Position numbers and translations under genes: made by a program. Below are positions 10,303-21,784 of a DNA stretch of 64,000 nt, one piece after another. Origin of the DNA: Microbacterium radiodurans. Its GTDB lineage: Bacteria; Actinomycetota; Actinomycetes; Actinomycetales; Microbacteriaceae. Within the stretch, counting starts at the first letter, position 1. The number at the start of each line of letters is the position of its first letter. The notes beneath the pieces were generated by a model. That model made no database searches. It was not told where the DNA came from and worked only from the letters and a program-made list of their open reading frames with translations. Location of the stretch: the NCBI RefSeq assembly GCF_008710705.1, contig NZ_VYRZ01000003.1, forward strand, positions 248,001 to 312,000, read 5' to 3'.

Positions 10303-11975
10303 CCCGTCTGCGTTCGATCCTCGCCGCGCTCGTCGTCGGTGCCGTCGCCGCGCTCGCCGGCTGCACCGGGCTCCCCACCGGAGGTGCGGTCGTCGCGGGC
10401 GATCCCATCGGCGAGGAGGCCGGCTCGGTCGACTTCTCGTTCCTGCCCGATCCGCCGCCGCCGGGAGCGACGCCCGAGCAGATCGTCTCCGGCTTCCTCG
10501 CGGCCGGGTCCGGACCGCGCGAGGACTGGCTCACCGCCCGCCAGTTCCTGGCACCCGACGCGCGCGGTTCGTGGCAGCCCACGGCTCGCGCGACGATCGA
10601 CCTCCCCGGTCAGCGCGTCGTGACGCAGGGCGAGGACGGCGCGGTGAGCGTCAGCGTGACCCCTGAGGCGATGGTCGACGCGACCGGGGCGCTCAGCGCG
10701 TCCGACGGCGGGTCGCTCCCGCTCAGCTTCCGCCTCGTCCAGGTCGACGGCGAATGGCGCATCGCCGAGGCGCCCGACGGTGTCGTTCTCGATCGCGCGC
10801 GCTTCCAGGCGGTCTTCCGTGAGTACTCGGTGATGTACTTCGACCCGACGTGGACCTACCTCGTTCCCGATCGGCGCTGGTTCCCGGCCACGAACGCGGC
10901 CACCCACATCGCTGAGGCGCTCATCGACGGCGAGCCGAGCCCCTGGCTCGCGGGTGCGGTCGTCAGCGCGTTCCCCGACAGCCTCGAGCTCGCGACGCGC
11001 GCCGTACCCGTCGACACCGGCGTCGCGCAGGTGCCGCTCGCCTCGTCGGCACTCGCGATCGGTCCCGATACGCGCAATCGCATGCAGGCGCAGCTGGAGG
11101 CGAGCCTGCAGTCGGCGGGCATCCTCGGCGCGCAGATGCTCGTCGAGGGCGAGCCCGTGACGGCGCAGGCCGTGCCGGTGCGCTCGACGCGCGTCGACGT
11201 CCGCCCGCTCGTGCTCACGGACGAGGGCTTCGGATTCCTGTCGGGCTCGGAGCTCGAGCCGATCCCCGGGATCTCGGATGCCGTCGTCGACCTGCAGCCG
11301 CTCGCGATCGAGGTCGACCCCGATCGGGCGTCCGCCGCGGTGCGCACGGGCTCGGGGGCGGCGGCGCGCGTCCGCAGCGACGGATCCGTCACGATCGTCG
11401 ATGAACGCGCGGGGCTCGTCGATCCCACGATCGATCCGACCGGCTACCTGTGGAGCGTGCCGGCCGGCTCTCCCGCGGGACTGACGGCCTTCTCGCCCGA
11501 GGGCGTCGCGATCCCGTTCGCCGACGCGTGGCCGGGGGCCTCGCAGATCTCGGCGATCGAGGTCTCGCGCGACGGCACGCGCATCGCCGCGCTCGTGCGC
11601 GACGGAAGCCGTCCGGCACTGTGGGTCGCCGGCATCCTGCGCGACGACGAGGGCGTCCCCGTCGGTCTCGGCGATCGCGAGGTCCTCGCGACGCTCCCGG
11701 GGGCGGGGCTCGACGTCACGTGGATCGACGGTTCGACGGTCGCCGTGCTCGCGCAGGAGGCGGACGGCGACGTCGTGCTCTCGCAGTCGGTGGGCGGGTT
11801 CGGCGACTCCGTGTCGGCGCCTCCCGGAGCCGTCTCCATCGCCGGGAGCCCGCAGCTGCGCGCCGTGCGCCTGCTCGACGAGGGACGCACGCTGTACGCT
11901 CAGAAGGGACAGACCTGGCCGGCGGTGACGGGCGGTATCCGGGTCCTGGCAGCTCAGCAGGGCTCGCCCGGCTGA
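10299..11975 (+). CDS. lpqB: Lipoprotein LpqB
   Basis: A 558-residue secreted lipoprotein. It has a lipobox (AALAGC, Cys near residue 22), a GerMN-type domain in the middle (about 190-320) and a C-terminal beta-propeller-like LpqB domain. LpqB interacts with the MtrB sensor domain and modulates the MtrAB response. The GTG at 10299 overlaps the mtrB stop and gives a clean signal peptide (VTRLRSILAALVVGAVAALA). The frame is open much further upstream, but that part lies inside mtrB. Confidence 0.94.
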   Translation: MTRLRSILAALVVGAVAALAGCTGLPTGGAVVAGDPIGEEAGSVDFSFLPDPPPPGATPEQIVSGFLAAGSGPREDWLTARQFLAPDARGSWQPTARATIDLPGQRVVTQGEDGAVSVSVTPEAMVDATGALSASDGGSLPLSFRLVQVDGEWRIAEAPDGVVLDRARFQAVFREYSVMYFDPTWTYLVPDRRWFPATNAATHIAEALIDGEPSPWLAGAVVSAFPDSLELATRAVPVDTGVAQVPLASSALAIGPDTRNRMQAQLEASLQSAGILGAQMLVEGEPVTAQAVPVRSTRVDVRPLVLTDEGFGFLSGSELEPIPGISDAVVDLQPLAIEVDPDRASAAVRTGSGAAARVRSDGSVTIVDERAGLVDPTIDPTGYLWSVPAGSPAGLTAFSPEGVAIPFADAWPGASQISAIEVSRDGTRIAALVRDGSRPALWVAGILRDDEGVPVGLGDREVLATLPGAGLDVTWIDGSTVAVLAQEADGDVVLSQSVGGFGDSVSAPPGAVSIAGSPQLRAVRLLDEGRTLYAQKGQTWPAVTGGIRVLAAQQGSPG

Positions 11976-12098
11976 TCCCTCACGAGTCCCTCACCAGTTC
12001 CTCTTCAGTCCCTCCCCATGAGGCGGCCTCAACGCGCTGATCCCCGCCCGGGGTGGTGCCGACGGGTTCCGGCCCGCGGGGGAGTCCAGCATGGCGGG

Positions 12099-12797
12099 AT
12101 GCCGTCACGCGCCGCATCCCCGTCTCCGGGTGACCGGGTGGAGACGTTCGTCGCGGCGGTGTCGGAGGCGCTGGCGGACGCGCTCTCGCTGGTGCTGCCG
12201 GTCTGGTGCGCCGGATGCGACGCGAGCGGGCGCATCCTCTGCCGCGCGTGCGCCGCGGTCCTGGAGAGCGAAGCAGCGACCCACCGCACCGTCGGAGGCC
12301 TGTCCGTCCGCAGTGCGCTGCGGTTCGAGGGCGTCGCCGCCCGCGCGATCCGCGCGCTCAAGGAGGACGGACGGACCTCGCTCGCGCGACCGCTCGGTGC
12401 ACTCCTGCCTCCGCTCGTCCGCCGAGCCGGGTGGGACGATGCCGTGCTCGTGCCGCTGCCGACCTCGCGCGCCGCGTTCCGCCGCCGCGGGTATGCGGTG
12501 CCCGAGCTGCTGGCGCAGCGCAGCGGCTTGACGTCGCGCCGGATGCTGCGCGCCGGCGGCTCGACGGCCGATCAGCGGCTGCTGGGCGCCGACGAACGGG
12601 CTCGGAACGTGCGCGGGACGATCACGGTGCGCGGCGCTCTCCCCGACGCGCCACTGGTCCTCCTCGACGACGTCGTCACGACGGGCGCGACGCTCGACGA
12701 AGCGCGCCGGGCGCTCGAGAGCGTCGGGGGTCGCGTCGTGGGGGCGGTAACCGTAGCAGAAACGCCGCGGCGGTTTTCACCGGCGGTTCGTCAGTGA
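12099..12797 (+). CDS. ComF-family phosphoribosyltransferase-like protein
   Basis: A 232-residue protein with a small N-terminal Cys pair region (WCAGCDASGRILCRAC, near residues 32-47) as in ComF zinc fingers. A type I phosphoribosyltransferase domain carries the PRPP loop VLLDDVVTTGATL near residue 188. ComF is tied to DNA uptake in competent bacteria; in actinobacteria it sits between lpqB and hpf, as here, with unknown role. I chose the ATG at 12099. ATG 12018 and GTG 12138 are possible alternatives, because no clear ribosome site decides. Confidence 0.85.
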   Translation: MPSRAASPSPGDRVETFVAAVSEALADALSLVLPVWCAGCDASGRILCRACAAVLESEAATHRTVGGLSVRSALRFEGVAARAIRALKEDGRTSLARPLGALLPPLVRRAGWDDAVLVPLPTSRAAFRRRGYAVPELLAQRSGLTSRRMLRAGGSTADQRLLGADERARNVRGTITVRGALPDAPLVLLDDVVTTGATLDEARRALESVGGRVVGAVTVAETPRRFSPAVRQ

Positions 12798-12822
12798 CAA
12801 CGCGACGCGTCGCCGCTAGCGT
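12794..12822 (+). promoter_or_regulatory. Promoter of hpf
   Basis: GTGACA at 12794-12799 and TAGCGT at 12817-12822 are 17 bp apart, a good housekeeping-type pair. The -35 overlaps the last codon and stop of the ComF gene. A transcript from here would have a leader of about 58 nt before hpf. Confidence 0.65.
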
Positions 12823-12844
12823 GGGGGAGACCAAGGCGAACGAA

Positions 12845-12869
12845 GGTCCGCCCTTGAACCGGGCGGACC
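12845..12869 (+). other. Perfect hairpin in the hpf leader
   Basis: GGTCCGCCC at 12845-12853 pairs with GGGCGGACC at 12861-12869 across a 7-nt loop. It stands 5 nt before the canonical AAGGAGG of hpf (12875-12881). There is no U-run, so it is more likely an RNA-stability or translation element than a terminator. Confidence 0.6.
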
Positions 12870-12886
12870 GGAGCAAGGAGGTCAGG

Positions 12887-13549
12887 ATGGAAACCAGCAT
12901 CACCGGCGTAGGAGTCGGGATCACGGACCGCTTCCGCACGGTGGCCGAAGAAAAGTCCACCCGCATCGAGACGCTCGCATCGCGGGCGCAGCGTTTGGAC
13001 GTGAAGGTCACCCATCGGGCGTACCACAACGGCCGGATGGACGACGAGACCGTCGAGCTCACGCTCACCGGCAAGGGTCCCATCGTGCGTGCCGAGGCGA
13101 CCGACGGCGACAAGTTCGTCGCGCTCGACCTCGCCGTCGACAAGCTGGCCGAGCAGCTCCGGCGGGCCAAGGACAAGCGCGTCGACGCGCGGAACCATCC
13201 GCGCGGGGCCAAGCTCGACAAAGGCACCGGCTCCCTCGCCGGCATCGACGTCGAGCCCGCATCGGTCGAGGTGCTCCGCGCCGTCGCGACCGGTGAGATC
13301 CCGATCATCGGCGAGACTGCCGACGACGAGGAGTACACCCCCGTCGTGATCCGCACGAAGGAGTTCGGCGCCGAGTGGATGACCGTCGAAGAGGCCGTCG
13401 ACCGGATGGAGCTGGTCGGACACGACTTCTTCCTCTTCATCAACGCTCGCACCGATCACCCGAGCGTCGTCTACCGCCGCAAGGGGTGGGACTACGGAGT
13501 GATCTCGCTCACCGCCGCCGCTCCGCCGGAGGCCGAGCTGGCGTCATGA
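12887..13549 (+). CDS. hpf: Long-form ribosome hibernation-promoting factor
   Basis: A 220-residue protein that binds the 30S subunit and, in the long form, joins 70S ribosomes into inactive 100S dimers under slow growth. The N-terminal HPF domain (about 1-105) begins METSITGVGVGITD. A linker is followed by the C-terminal dimerisation domain (about 160-212), with VVIRTKEF, EAVDRMELVGHDFFLF and VVYRRKGWDYGVI. The ATG at 12887 is preceded by AAGGAGG at ideal distance. It has its own promoter and a strong terminator, so it is a single-gene unit between comF and secA. Confidence 0.95.
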   Translation: METSITGVGVGITDRFRTVAEEKSTRIETLASRAQRLDVKVTHRAYHNGRMDDETVELTLTGKGPIVRAEATDGDKFVALDLAVDKLAEQLRRAKDKRVDARNHPRGAKLDKGTGSLAGIDVEPASVEVLRAVATGEIPIIGETADDEEYTPVVIRTKEFGAEWMTVEEAVDRMELVGHDFFLFINARTDHPSVVYRRKGWDYGVISLTAAAPPEAELAS

Positions 13550-13553
13550 TCTG

Positions 13554-13597
13554 ACGTGCGAAGAGGGGGATGCCGCGGCATCCCCCTCTTCGCACGT
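13554..13597. terminator. Bidirectional hairpin between hpf and the convergent gene
   Basis: A perfect 21-bp stem (13554-13574 with 13577-13597) has a 2-nt centre, beginning 4 nt after the hpf stop. There is no U-tract on either strand. It lies between two convergent genes and can serve both. Confidence 0.8.
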
Positions 13598-13627
13598 CCG
13601 GCGCCGTCGGGCGGAGCCGGCTCGGAA

Positions 13628-14953
13628 TCAGTCGAAGATGCCGTCGAGCATGCTGCCGATCACGAGACCGCCCAGGATGCCGCCGACCATGTTCCCGCCG
13701 CCGCCGCCGCGACCGCCGCCCCAGCCGCCGCCGCCGGGTCCGCCCCAGCCGTCGTTCGGGCGGGATCCGTCGATGTCCCGTTGTGCCAGCTGGAGCGCCT
13801 CACCCGCGAGGGCGGCGCAGCGACGCGCGTCCGCCAGCGCCTTCTCGCGATCGTCCTCCGCGATGGGACCGGCGGGGGAGAGCCCGAGTCGCAGACTCTC
13901 CGCCTCGGCGAGCCGGGTGCGCGCGTCGGCGCCGATCCAGCCGCGGTGGCCCGCGATCACGCTGCGGGCCACCGCGAGCTGACGATCAGCGTCGTCGATC
14001 GCGTGGCGCACGTGCGATTCGGGCGGGATGGGCCGGGCGGCGCGTTCGCGTGCCGTGTCGACGGCTGCGTCCAAGCCGGCGTTCTTCTCGCGCAGCACCG
14101 ACAGCTCGGCGAAAGGGTCGCTCTTCGATCCCGCGGGGCTGATCTGGGTCAGCGCCTGCTGGAGCTCGGCCATCGCCGTCTTGACGGCCGGCGTCTGCGG
14201 CGCGGTGCGTGCCACGACGAGGTCCTCGCGCGAGTCCGCGACGACATCGGCGAGGGTCGACTGCGCGCGCAGCGCTTCGACCTCGAAGTCGTCGACCGCG
14301 TCGAGCAGGGTGCGCGCCCGGCGCACGGCCTCGGTCGCGGTCTCGAGCGCGATGTTGGCGGGGCCGCGCTCGCCGGCGGCGCGGCGGCGCTCCGCCACCT
14401 CGGCGCCGTGCTGCGCGAACTCGAGGAGACCGGCGGCCTCGTCGGCGTTGCCGCCCACGCGGGCGACCGCGTCGGGGTGGTACCGATGCGACACGCGCTC
14501 GATGACGGTGCGGGCGGGGGCGACGCGCTCCTCGAGGACGGCGACGTCGCGTCGGACACCGGCGAGGATCTCCGGCGCGCGTCGGGCGCGCTCGATGGAC
14601 TCCTCGAGGGCCGCGGTGCGGTCGTCGAGAAGATCCTCGGCCCATTCGCACAATTGGACGATCCGCGCGTTGCGCGTCCGCACCTCTTCGGGAGTGTCGG
14701 GGATTTCGTCGTGATTGAGCTGCTTGAGGTGGAACGCCTCGCCGAGGTGGTGCCGCACGGCGGCGATCGCCTCGCGCAGCGATGCGGTGGCGTCCTCGCC
14801 GAGCTCGGCCTCGGCGAACACGGCCTCGTCGCTCGTGACGCGCAGGCGCTCGTCGGCGGCGACGAGCGCCACATCGGCTTCGTGTGCGAGGGTGGCGTCT
14901 GCCGCGGCGGCTTCCTGCTCCTCGCGCTTGCGTCTGCCCCAGAACCCAGCCAT
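13628..14953 (-). CDS. Coiled-coil protein with glycine-rich tail, like the C-terminal part of TPM-domain proteins
   Basis: A 441-residue, highly charged, mostly helical protein (residues about 5-380) rich in Ala, Glu and Arg. It ends in a Gly-rich segment ([17 protein letters not shown]) and a short hydrophobic end ([15 protein letters not shown]). The helical part and the Gly-rich tail resemble the cytoplasmic region of actinobacterial TPM-domain proteins, but the extracytoplasmic TPM domain and its transmembrane helix are absent: the protein starts [10 protein letters not shown]. Function unknown. The ATG at 14953 has TAGGAT 6 nt upstream (leaderless type). Confidence 0.75.
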   Translation of the reverse strand: MAGFWGRRKREEQEAAAADATLAHEADVALVAADERLRVTSDEAVFAEAELGEDATASLREAIAAVRHHLGEAFHLKQLNHDEIPDTPEEVRTRNARIVQLCEWAEDLLDDRTAALEESIERARRAPEILAGVRRDVAVLEERVAPARTVIERVSHRYHPDAVARVGGNADEAAGLLEFAQHGAEVAERRRAAGERGPANIALETATEAVRRARTLLDAVDDFEVEALRAQSTLADVVADSREDLVVARTAPQTPAVKTAMAELQQALTQISPAGSKSDPFAELSVLREKNAGLDAAVDTARERAARPIPPESHVRHAIDDADRQLAVARSVIAGHRGWIGADARTRLAEAESLRLGLSPAGPIAEDDREKALADARRCAALAGEALQLAQRDIDGSRPNDGWGGPGGGGWGGGRGGGGGNMVGGILGGLVIGSMLDGIFD

Positions 14954-14959
14954 GGCACG

Positions 14960-14965
14960 ATCCTA
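14960..14965 (-). promoter_or_regulatory. Leaderless -10 (TAGGAT) for the TPM-tail-like gene
   Basis: On the minus strand TAGGAT is followed by exactly 6 nt and then the ATG at 14953, so transcription would start at or next to the A of the start codon. Confidence 0.55.
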
Positions 14966-15042
14966 CGTGGCCCGGTGCGTACGCGTCCGGGACCGACCGC
15001 GTCCGCTCGCAGTTCGGAGGCGACGCAAAGGTCACAGCCGGA

Positions 15043-15048
15043 TAACAT
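15043..15048 (+). promoter_or_regulatory. Candidate -10 (TAACAT) of secA
   Basis: TAACAT lies about 77 nt before the secA start. A start site near 15055 would give a leader of about 70 nt that contains the secA ribosome site. I see no strong -35. Confidence 0.45.
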
Positions 15049-15124
15049 GGCTCCATATGCCCGTGCGTCGCGCTCGGGCGCGGCCGGTGACAGCGCCGGC
15101 GCACCCGACAGATGGAGATCCTTC

Positions 15125-17914
<2,790 letters not shown>

Positions 17915-18005
17915 CAGTCGCGCCGAGCTCGATGCTCGCGAGGAGGCGCGGCATCCGCGGGATCCGCTGACGCGATCACCGAAGACGGACATCGGGGGGC
18001 CGGGG

Positions 18006-18893
18006 ATGCCGGATCATCAGAGCATGGAAGAGCTGGTACGCGCCCTCCGCGGTGCTCTGGTGACACGCTTCGGAGATGGCGTCTCCGCGTTCCGCGTGCA
18101 GGAGATGTCCGAGGGCGACCGCCCGTGGCTCGCGGTTCGCTTCGTGCTCTACGACTACTGGGTGATCGTGTTCACCTACGACCGCGGGGCGTTCGGATTC
18201 GGGATCGATCACGGGGGTGTCGCGGTCCGGCTGCTCGGCTCGCATGAGCTCAGGACGAGCGCGATCGACGACCTGCCGAGTGTCCTGGAGGCGCTCGATG
18301 AGCGCGTGCGTCTGCGAATCCCCGACAAGTACCTCGACCGGTTCGGAGGCTCCGGAACGGTCGCAGTCGTGAGCGCGGCAGGCGCGCCGGATACGTTGGG
18401 GGTCATGAGTGATGTGAAGAGCGTTCCGACCGCCCGCGTCCGCGAAGTCGTCGAGGTGTTCGAGCGAGTGGAGTGGCCCACCGAGCGCGGCGCCCTGACG
18501 CCCTTGGTCCTCCCGCTGGGGTGGACGGTCGACGCCGATCGTGCGCGCGGCGTCGACTTCGCCACCGGGTACGACATCGACTCGCCTCGTGCCTCCGCGC
18601 TCATCGTCGACGGTGCCGTTGGTCAGGTGAACATCGATCTGACCGACCGCATCCGCGATGCCGACGCGGTGCAGAATCGCGCGTTCGCGGACGTCGCGCG
18701 ACGGCTGCGCGACGAGCTCGTCGCTCAGCTGGGCCCACCCGCCCGCGAGAAGAGCGGCGACGATGCCCGGTACACCTGGGATCTCGACAACGGCGGACGC
18801 GTGGCGATCGCGAAGCTCGATCGTGTCGTCCAGCTGATCGTCCTGCAGAAGCGCTACGCCGAGATCGAGCGCGCTGAGGAACGTCTCGGCTAG
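18006..18893 (+). CDS. Unknown two-part protein (C-terminal half DUF6301-like)
   Basis: A 295-residue soluble protein that I do not firmly recognise. The N-terminal part (about 1-125) is alpha/beta with VLYDYWVIVFTYDRGAFG. The C-terminal part (about 134-295) begins MSDVKSVPTARVREVVEVF and includes WPTERG and GYDIDSPRASALIVDG, which recalls the DUF6301 family. The two halves are in one frame without a stop. However, the internal ATG at 18405 has TACGTT 7 nt upstream, so a second, shorter product of 162 residues could be made. I chose the ATG at 18006 after a G-rich stretch; no clear ribosome site. Confidence 0.6.
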   Translation: MPDHQSMEELVRALRGALVTRFGDGVSAFRVQEMSEGDRPWLAVRFVLYDYWVIVFTYDRGAFGFGIDHGGVAVRLLGSHELRTSAIDDLPSVLEALDERVRLRIPDKYLDRFGGSGTVAVVSAAGAPDTLGVMSDVKSVPTARVREVVEVFERVEWPTERGALTPLVLPLGWTVDADRARGVDFATGYDIDSPRASALIVDGAVGQVNIDLTDRIRDADAVQNRAFADVARRLRDELVAQLGPPAREKSGDDARYTWDLDNGGRVAIAKLDRVVQLIVLQKRYAEIERAEERLG

Positions 18894-18938
18894 AGGCAGC
18901 GGGCCACCGGAGGGCCATTGGCACGGGGACCTCGCGGA

Positions 18939-18944
18939 TATCCT
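18939..18944 (+). promoter_or_regulatory. Leaderless -10 (TATCCT) of the aminotransferase gene
   Basis: TATCCT is followed by 6 nt and the ATG at 18951. A TTGGCA at 18918-18923 could be a -35, but at a short 15-bp spacing. Confidence 0.5.
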
Positions 18945-18950
18945 GATCGC

Positions 18951-20174
18951 ATGAACCGCCGTACCCTCGATCAGTCATCGAAGCTCAAGGACGTCCTCTA
19001 CGAGATCCGTGGAAGCGCCCTGGCCGAGGCCGATCGTCTCGAGGCGGACGGCCATCGCGTCCTGAAGCTGAACACCGGCAACCCCGCGACCTTCGGTTTC
19101 GAGGCGCCGTTCCAGATCGTGCGCGACATGATCGAGTCCGTGCCGCACGCCCACGGCTACAGCGACAGCCGCGGCATCCTCTCCGCGCGTCGCGCCGTCG
19201 TCTCCCGTTACGAGGAGGTGCCCGGCTTCCCGCACGTCGACCCCGACGACGTCTATCTCGGCAACGGGGTCTCCGAGCTCATCACGATGACGATGCAGTC
19301 GCTCCTCGACGAAGGCGACGAGGTCCTCATCCCGGCGCCCGATTACCCGCTGTGGACCGCCATGACGAGCCTCGGGGGAGGGAAGCCCGTCCACTACCTC
19401 TGCGACAGCGAGAACGGCTGGGAGCCGGATCTCGAGGACATCCGCGCGAAGGTCACGCCGCAGACGAAGGCCATCGTCGTCATCAACCCGAACAACCCCA
19501 CCGGCGCGGTCTACAGCCGGGAGGTGCTGCAAGGGATCGTCGAGATCGCACGAGAGCATTCGCTGCTGCTGCTCTCGGACGAGATCTACGACCGCATCCT
19601 CTACGACGGGGCGACTCACATCCCGCTCGCGACCCTCGCGCCCGACCTGCTGTGCCTCACCTACAACGGACTCTCGAAGACCTACCGCGTGGCCGGATAC
19701 CGCTCCGGGTGGATGGTCATCACGGGTCCCAAAGCACACGCGAAGGGTTTCCTCGAGGGTATTCAGCTGCTCGCCTCGACGCGGTTGTGTCCGAACGTAC
19801 CGGCGCAGTACGCCGTGCAGGCGGCTCTCTCCGGGGTGCAGTCGATCGAGGCGCTCGTCGCGCCGACGGGGCGGCTCCACGAGCAGCGGGATGCCGCGTG
19901 GCAGGGTCTCGAGCGCATCCCGGGCGTGACGTGCCACAAGCCGGCGGGGGCGCTGTACGCGTTCCCGCGCCTGGATCCCGAGGTCTACGAGATCCACGAC
20001 GACGGCAAGCTCGTCTACGACTTCCTCGTTGCCGAGCACGTGCTGCTGGTGCAGGGGACCGGCTTCAACTGGCCCGAGCCCGACCATCTGCGGATCGTGA
20101 CGCTTCCCGAGGCGCGCGTGCTCACCGAGGCGATCGAGCGGCTCGGCAACTTCCTCTCGTCGTACCGGCAATAG
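18951..20174 (+). CDS. PLP-dependent aminotransferase, AlaA (alanine transaminase) type
   Basis: A 407-residue class I/II aminotransferase. The PLP lysine is K243 in LSKTYRVAGYRSGWM. Other landmarks are LNTGNPATFGFEAP near residue 35, INPNNPTGAVYS near 180 and the late Arg in PDHLRIVTLPE. The full set matches glutamate-pyruvate transaminases of the AlaA family, so the likely reaction is pyruvate plus glutamate to alanine plus 2-oxoglutarate. The exact substrate cannot be proved from sequence. The ATG at 18951 fits a leaderless start and the family N-terminus. It stands alone, with a convergent gene 27 nt downstream. Confidence 0.88.
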   Translation: MNRRTLDQSSKLKDVLYEIRGSALAEADRLEADGHRVLKLNTGNPATFGFEAPFQIVRDMIESVPHAHGYSDSRGILSARRAVVSRYEEVPGFPHVDPDDVYLGNGVSELITMTMQSLLDEGDEVLIPAPDYPLWTAMTSLGGGKPVHYLCDSENGWEPDLEDIRAKVTPQTKAIVVINPNNPTGAVYSREVLQGIVEIAREHSLLLLSDEIYDRILYDGATHIPLATLAPDLLCLTYNGLSKTYRVAGYRSGWMVITGPKAHAKGFLEGIQLLASTRLCPNVPAQYAVQAALSGVQSIEALVAPTGRLHEQRDAAWQGLERIPGVTCHKPAGALYAFPRLDPEVYEIHDDGKLVYDFLVAEHVLLVQGTGFNWPEPDHLRIVTLPEARVLTEAIERLGNFLSSYRQ

Positions 20175-20201
20175 GCCGTCGGGCCGCGCCCCCGGCTCGG
20201 G

Positions 20202-20642
20202 TCAGAGGAGGGCGAGGGACGTCGCGCGCCAGCGTCCGTCCAGACCCTCCAGACGCATCGCGACGGCCCGCGTGCGCACCGGCGTGCTCACGACGATGAC
20301 GGATTCGATGATGCCGTCGGCGGGCTCGCACGTGCGCACCGACACGATCGAGTGCACCGGCCGCGTCGGCGTGACCTGGCGCGCGCTGCGCGCTCGGGCG
20401 GCGAGGTTCGCGCGGGTCACGAGTACGCGATAGGGGTCCTCGGCGAGCCATCGTGCGAGCTGCTCGACTTCGCGCACGCCCGCGAGCACCTCGAGCATCC
20501 CGCGGGTGAGGTTCCGCAGCAGCGGCTCGGGGTCGGGAAGATCGGCTGTCGCGGTCGGCTGCGGGGCGAAGTACTCGGCGACGGCGAGCGTGGCGCCGAT
20601 CCTCGGGTAGCTGTGGGCGGAGCCTTCCATCATCGAGGCCAT
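20202..20642 (-). CDS. Rv3235-family protein
   Basis: A 146-residue protein of the Rv3235 (DUF6459-like) family, found near secA in many actinobacteria and of unknown function. Visible landmarks are PEPLLRNLTRGMLEVLAG near residue 42, ARWLAEDPY near 66 and an alpha/beta C-terminal half ending WRATSLALL, which recalls the SecA-linked Rv3235 fold. No signal peptide or membrane helix. The ATG at 20642 has GGGAGGG six nucleotides upstream and is clearly the start; the longer open frame adds residues of no recognisable character. Confidence 0.78.
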   Translation of the reverse strand: MASMMEGSAHSYPRIGATLAVAEYFAPQPTATADLPDPEPLLRNLTRGMLEVLAGVREVEQLARWLAEDPYRVLVTRANLAARARSARQVTPTRPVHSIVSVRTCEPADGIIESVIVVSTPVRTRAVAMRLEGLDGRWRATSLALL

Positions 20643-20761
20643 GACGAACCCTCCCTCATCCGCTGACTGAATCTGCCGACGAGTACAGCACAACGCCAGA
20701 TCTGGCCGTATGAGAAACCTCACATATGTGGAGAGAACACGCGGCAGCGTCGTCCTCCGCC

Positions 20762-20767
20762 TAGGGT
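20762..20767 (+). promoter_or_regulatory. Leaderless -10 (TAGGGT) for the gene at 20774
   Basis: TAGGGT is followed by exactly 6 nt and the GTG at 20774. Confidence 0.55.
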
Positions 20768-20773
20768 CGCGCC

Positions 20774-21373
20774 GTGCGTTGGGAGAGATTCTTCGAGAAC
20801 CTGGAGCAGCAGCTCGACTCGGAATGGGAGGCCGAGCGGGCTGCCCTCGACACCGAGGCGGAGCGTCTGCGCATCGCGCGCCTCCCGCTGAGTCACCGCG
20901 TGCTCCGTCTCGCCGCGGACGGCGCGGAGGCGCCGATCGAGGTCTCGGTCGAGGTGCGTCCGGACATCACGCTGCGCGGGTGGATGACCGGAGCCGGCGC
21001 CGACTGGCTGACGGTCGACTCCCGACGTCGTCACGGCGCAGCGCTCATCCCGCATGCTGCGATCCTGGCGCTCGGCCTCGCGCCGACCGACCTCCTGCGC
21101 AGTGCCCGTGCGTCCGCCGGCGGATCGAGCGTTGCGGCGCGGATCAGCTTCGGCTTCGTGCTCCGCGATCTCGCGCGACGGCGGCAGGCCGTACGGGTGC
21201 ACACCGATCAGGGCGCCGTGATGTCGGGGACGATCGACCGCGCCGGCGCCGACCACCTCGATCTCGCCCTGCACGAACCGGATGCGCCTCGTCGGCCGTC
21301 AGCCGTGTCGGGACACCGCACGGTGCCGTTCGCGGCCATCGCCTGGGTCGGCTTCGACGCCCCGCCCGCGTGA
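20774..21373 (+). CDS. Conserved actinobacterial protein of unknown function
   Basis: A 199-residue soluble protein. It starts MRWERFFENLEQQLDSEWEA, an acidic helical segment, and continues as a beta-rich body that ends VPFAAIAWVGFDAPPA. Genes of this kind lie beside Rv3235-like genes in Microbacteriaceae. I know no biochemical role, and no catalytic motif is visible. The GTG start is supported by the -10 placed 6 nt before it. Confidence 0.72.
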   Translation: MRWERFFENLEQQLDSEWEAERAALDTEAERLRIARLPLSHRVLRLAADGAEAPIEVSVEVRPDITLRGWMTGAGADWLTVDSRRRHGAALIPHAAILALGLAPTDLLRSARASAGGSSVAARISFGFVLRDLARRRQAVRVHTDQGAVMSGTIDRAGADHLDLALHEPDAPRRPSAVSGHRTVPFAAIAWVGFDAPPA

Positions 21374-21400
21374 GAGACGTCCGCGGGCTGGCGGGCGAGG

Positions 21401-21694
21401 TCACCCTCGACGGCCGCGGCCCCAGAGCTCCGGGAAGCTGGCGACCTGCGACTGCTGCCACAGCGCAGATCTGCGGGCGTCCTCGACCTGATCATCGAGG
21501 TAGTCGCCGACGCTCGCGGCCTCGATGCGCCAGCGCGCCGGCGAGCCGACCCGCGCACCGCGCAGGCGCCCGTCGAGCACGAGGGCGACGACCTCGTCGA
21601 CCTCGATCTGCAGCATCTCCGCCACCTGCGACGGCGTGAGCATGCGCGGTTCCTGGGGAGTGTCGGGAGTGGCACCGTGGGGGGTGTCGGACAT
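21401..21694 (-). CDS. Small helix-turn-helix protein (excisionase/BldC-like)
   Basis: A 97-residue protein with a MerR-type HTH_17 domain at about residues 18-68: MLTPSQVAEMLQIEVDEVV, then GRLRGARVG and ARWRIE. It resembles the DNA-binding domain shared by BldC and phage excisionases. No phage genes lie nearby, so a chromosomal regulator is likelier. I chose the ATG at 21694. The ATG at 21703 is an in-frame alternative; neither has an ideal ribosome site (GGAGG sits only 2 nt from the first). Confidence 0.8.
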   Translation of the reverse strand: MSDTPHGATPDTPQEPRMLTPSQVAEMLQIEVDEVVALVLDGRLRGARVGSPARWRIEAASVGDYLDDQVEDARRSALWQQSQVASFPELWGRGRRG

Positions 21695-21784
21695 GCCCTC
21701 CATTATGTGCGGACCGGCCGACGCCCCGAACTCCCCTTGACAGGCTGTGGACAGTCGCTTCGAGGCGGAGCGGCCTCCGCGACC

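Noticed and set aside
21401..21694. The small HTH protein as a phage excisionase marking a prophage or integrative element
   Set aside because: No integrase, attachment site or phage gene lies nearby; the neighbours are conserved chromosomal genes.
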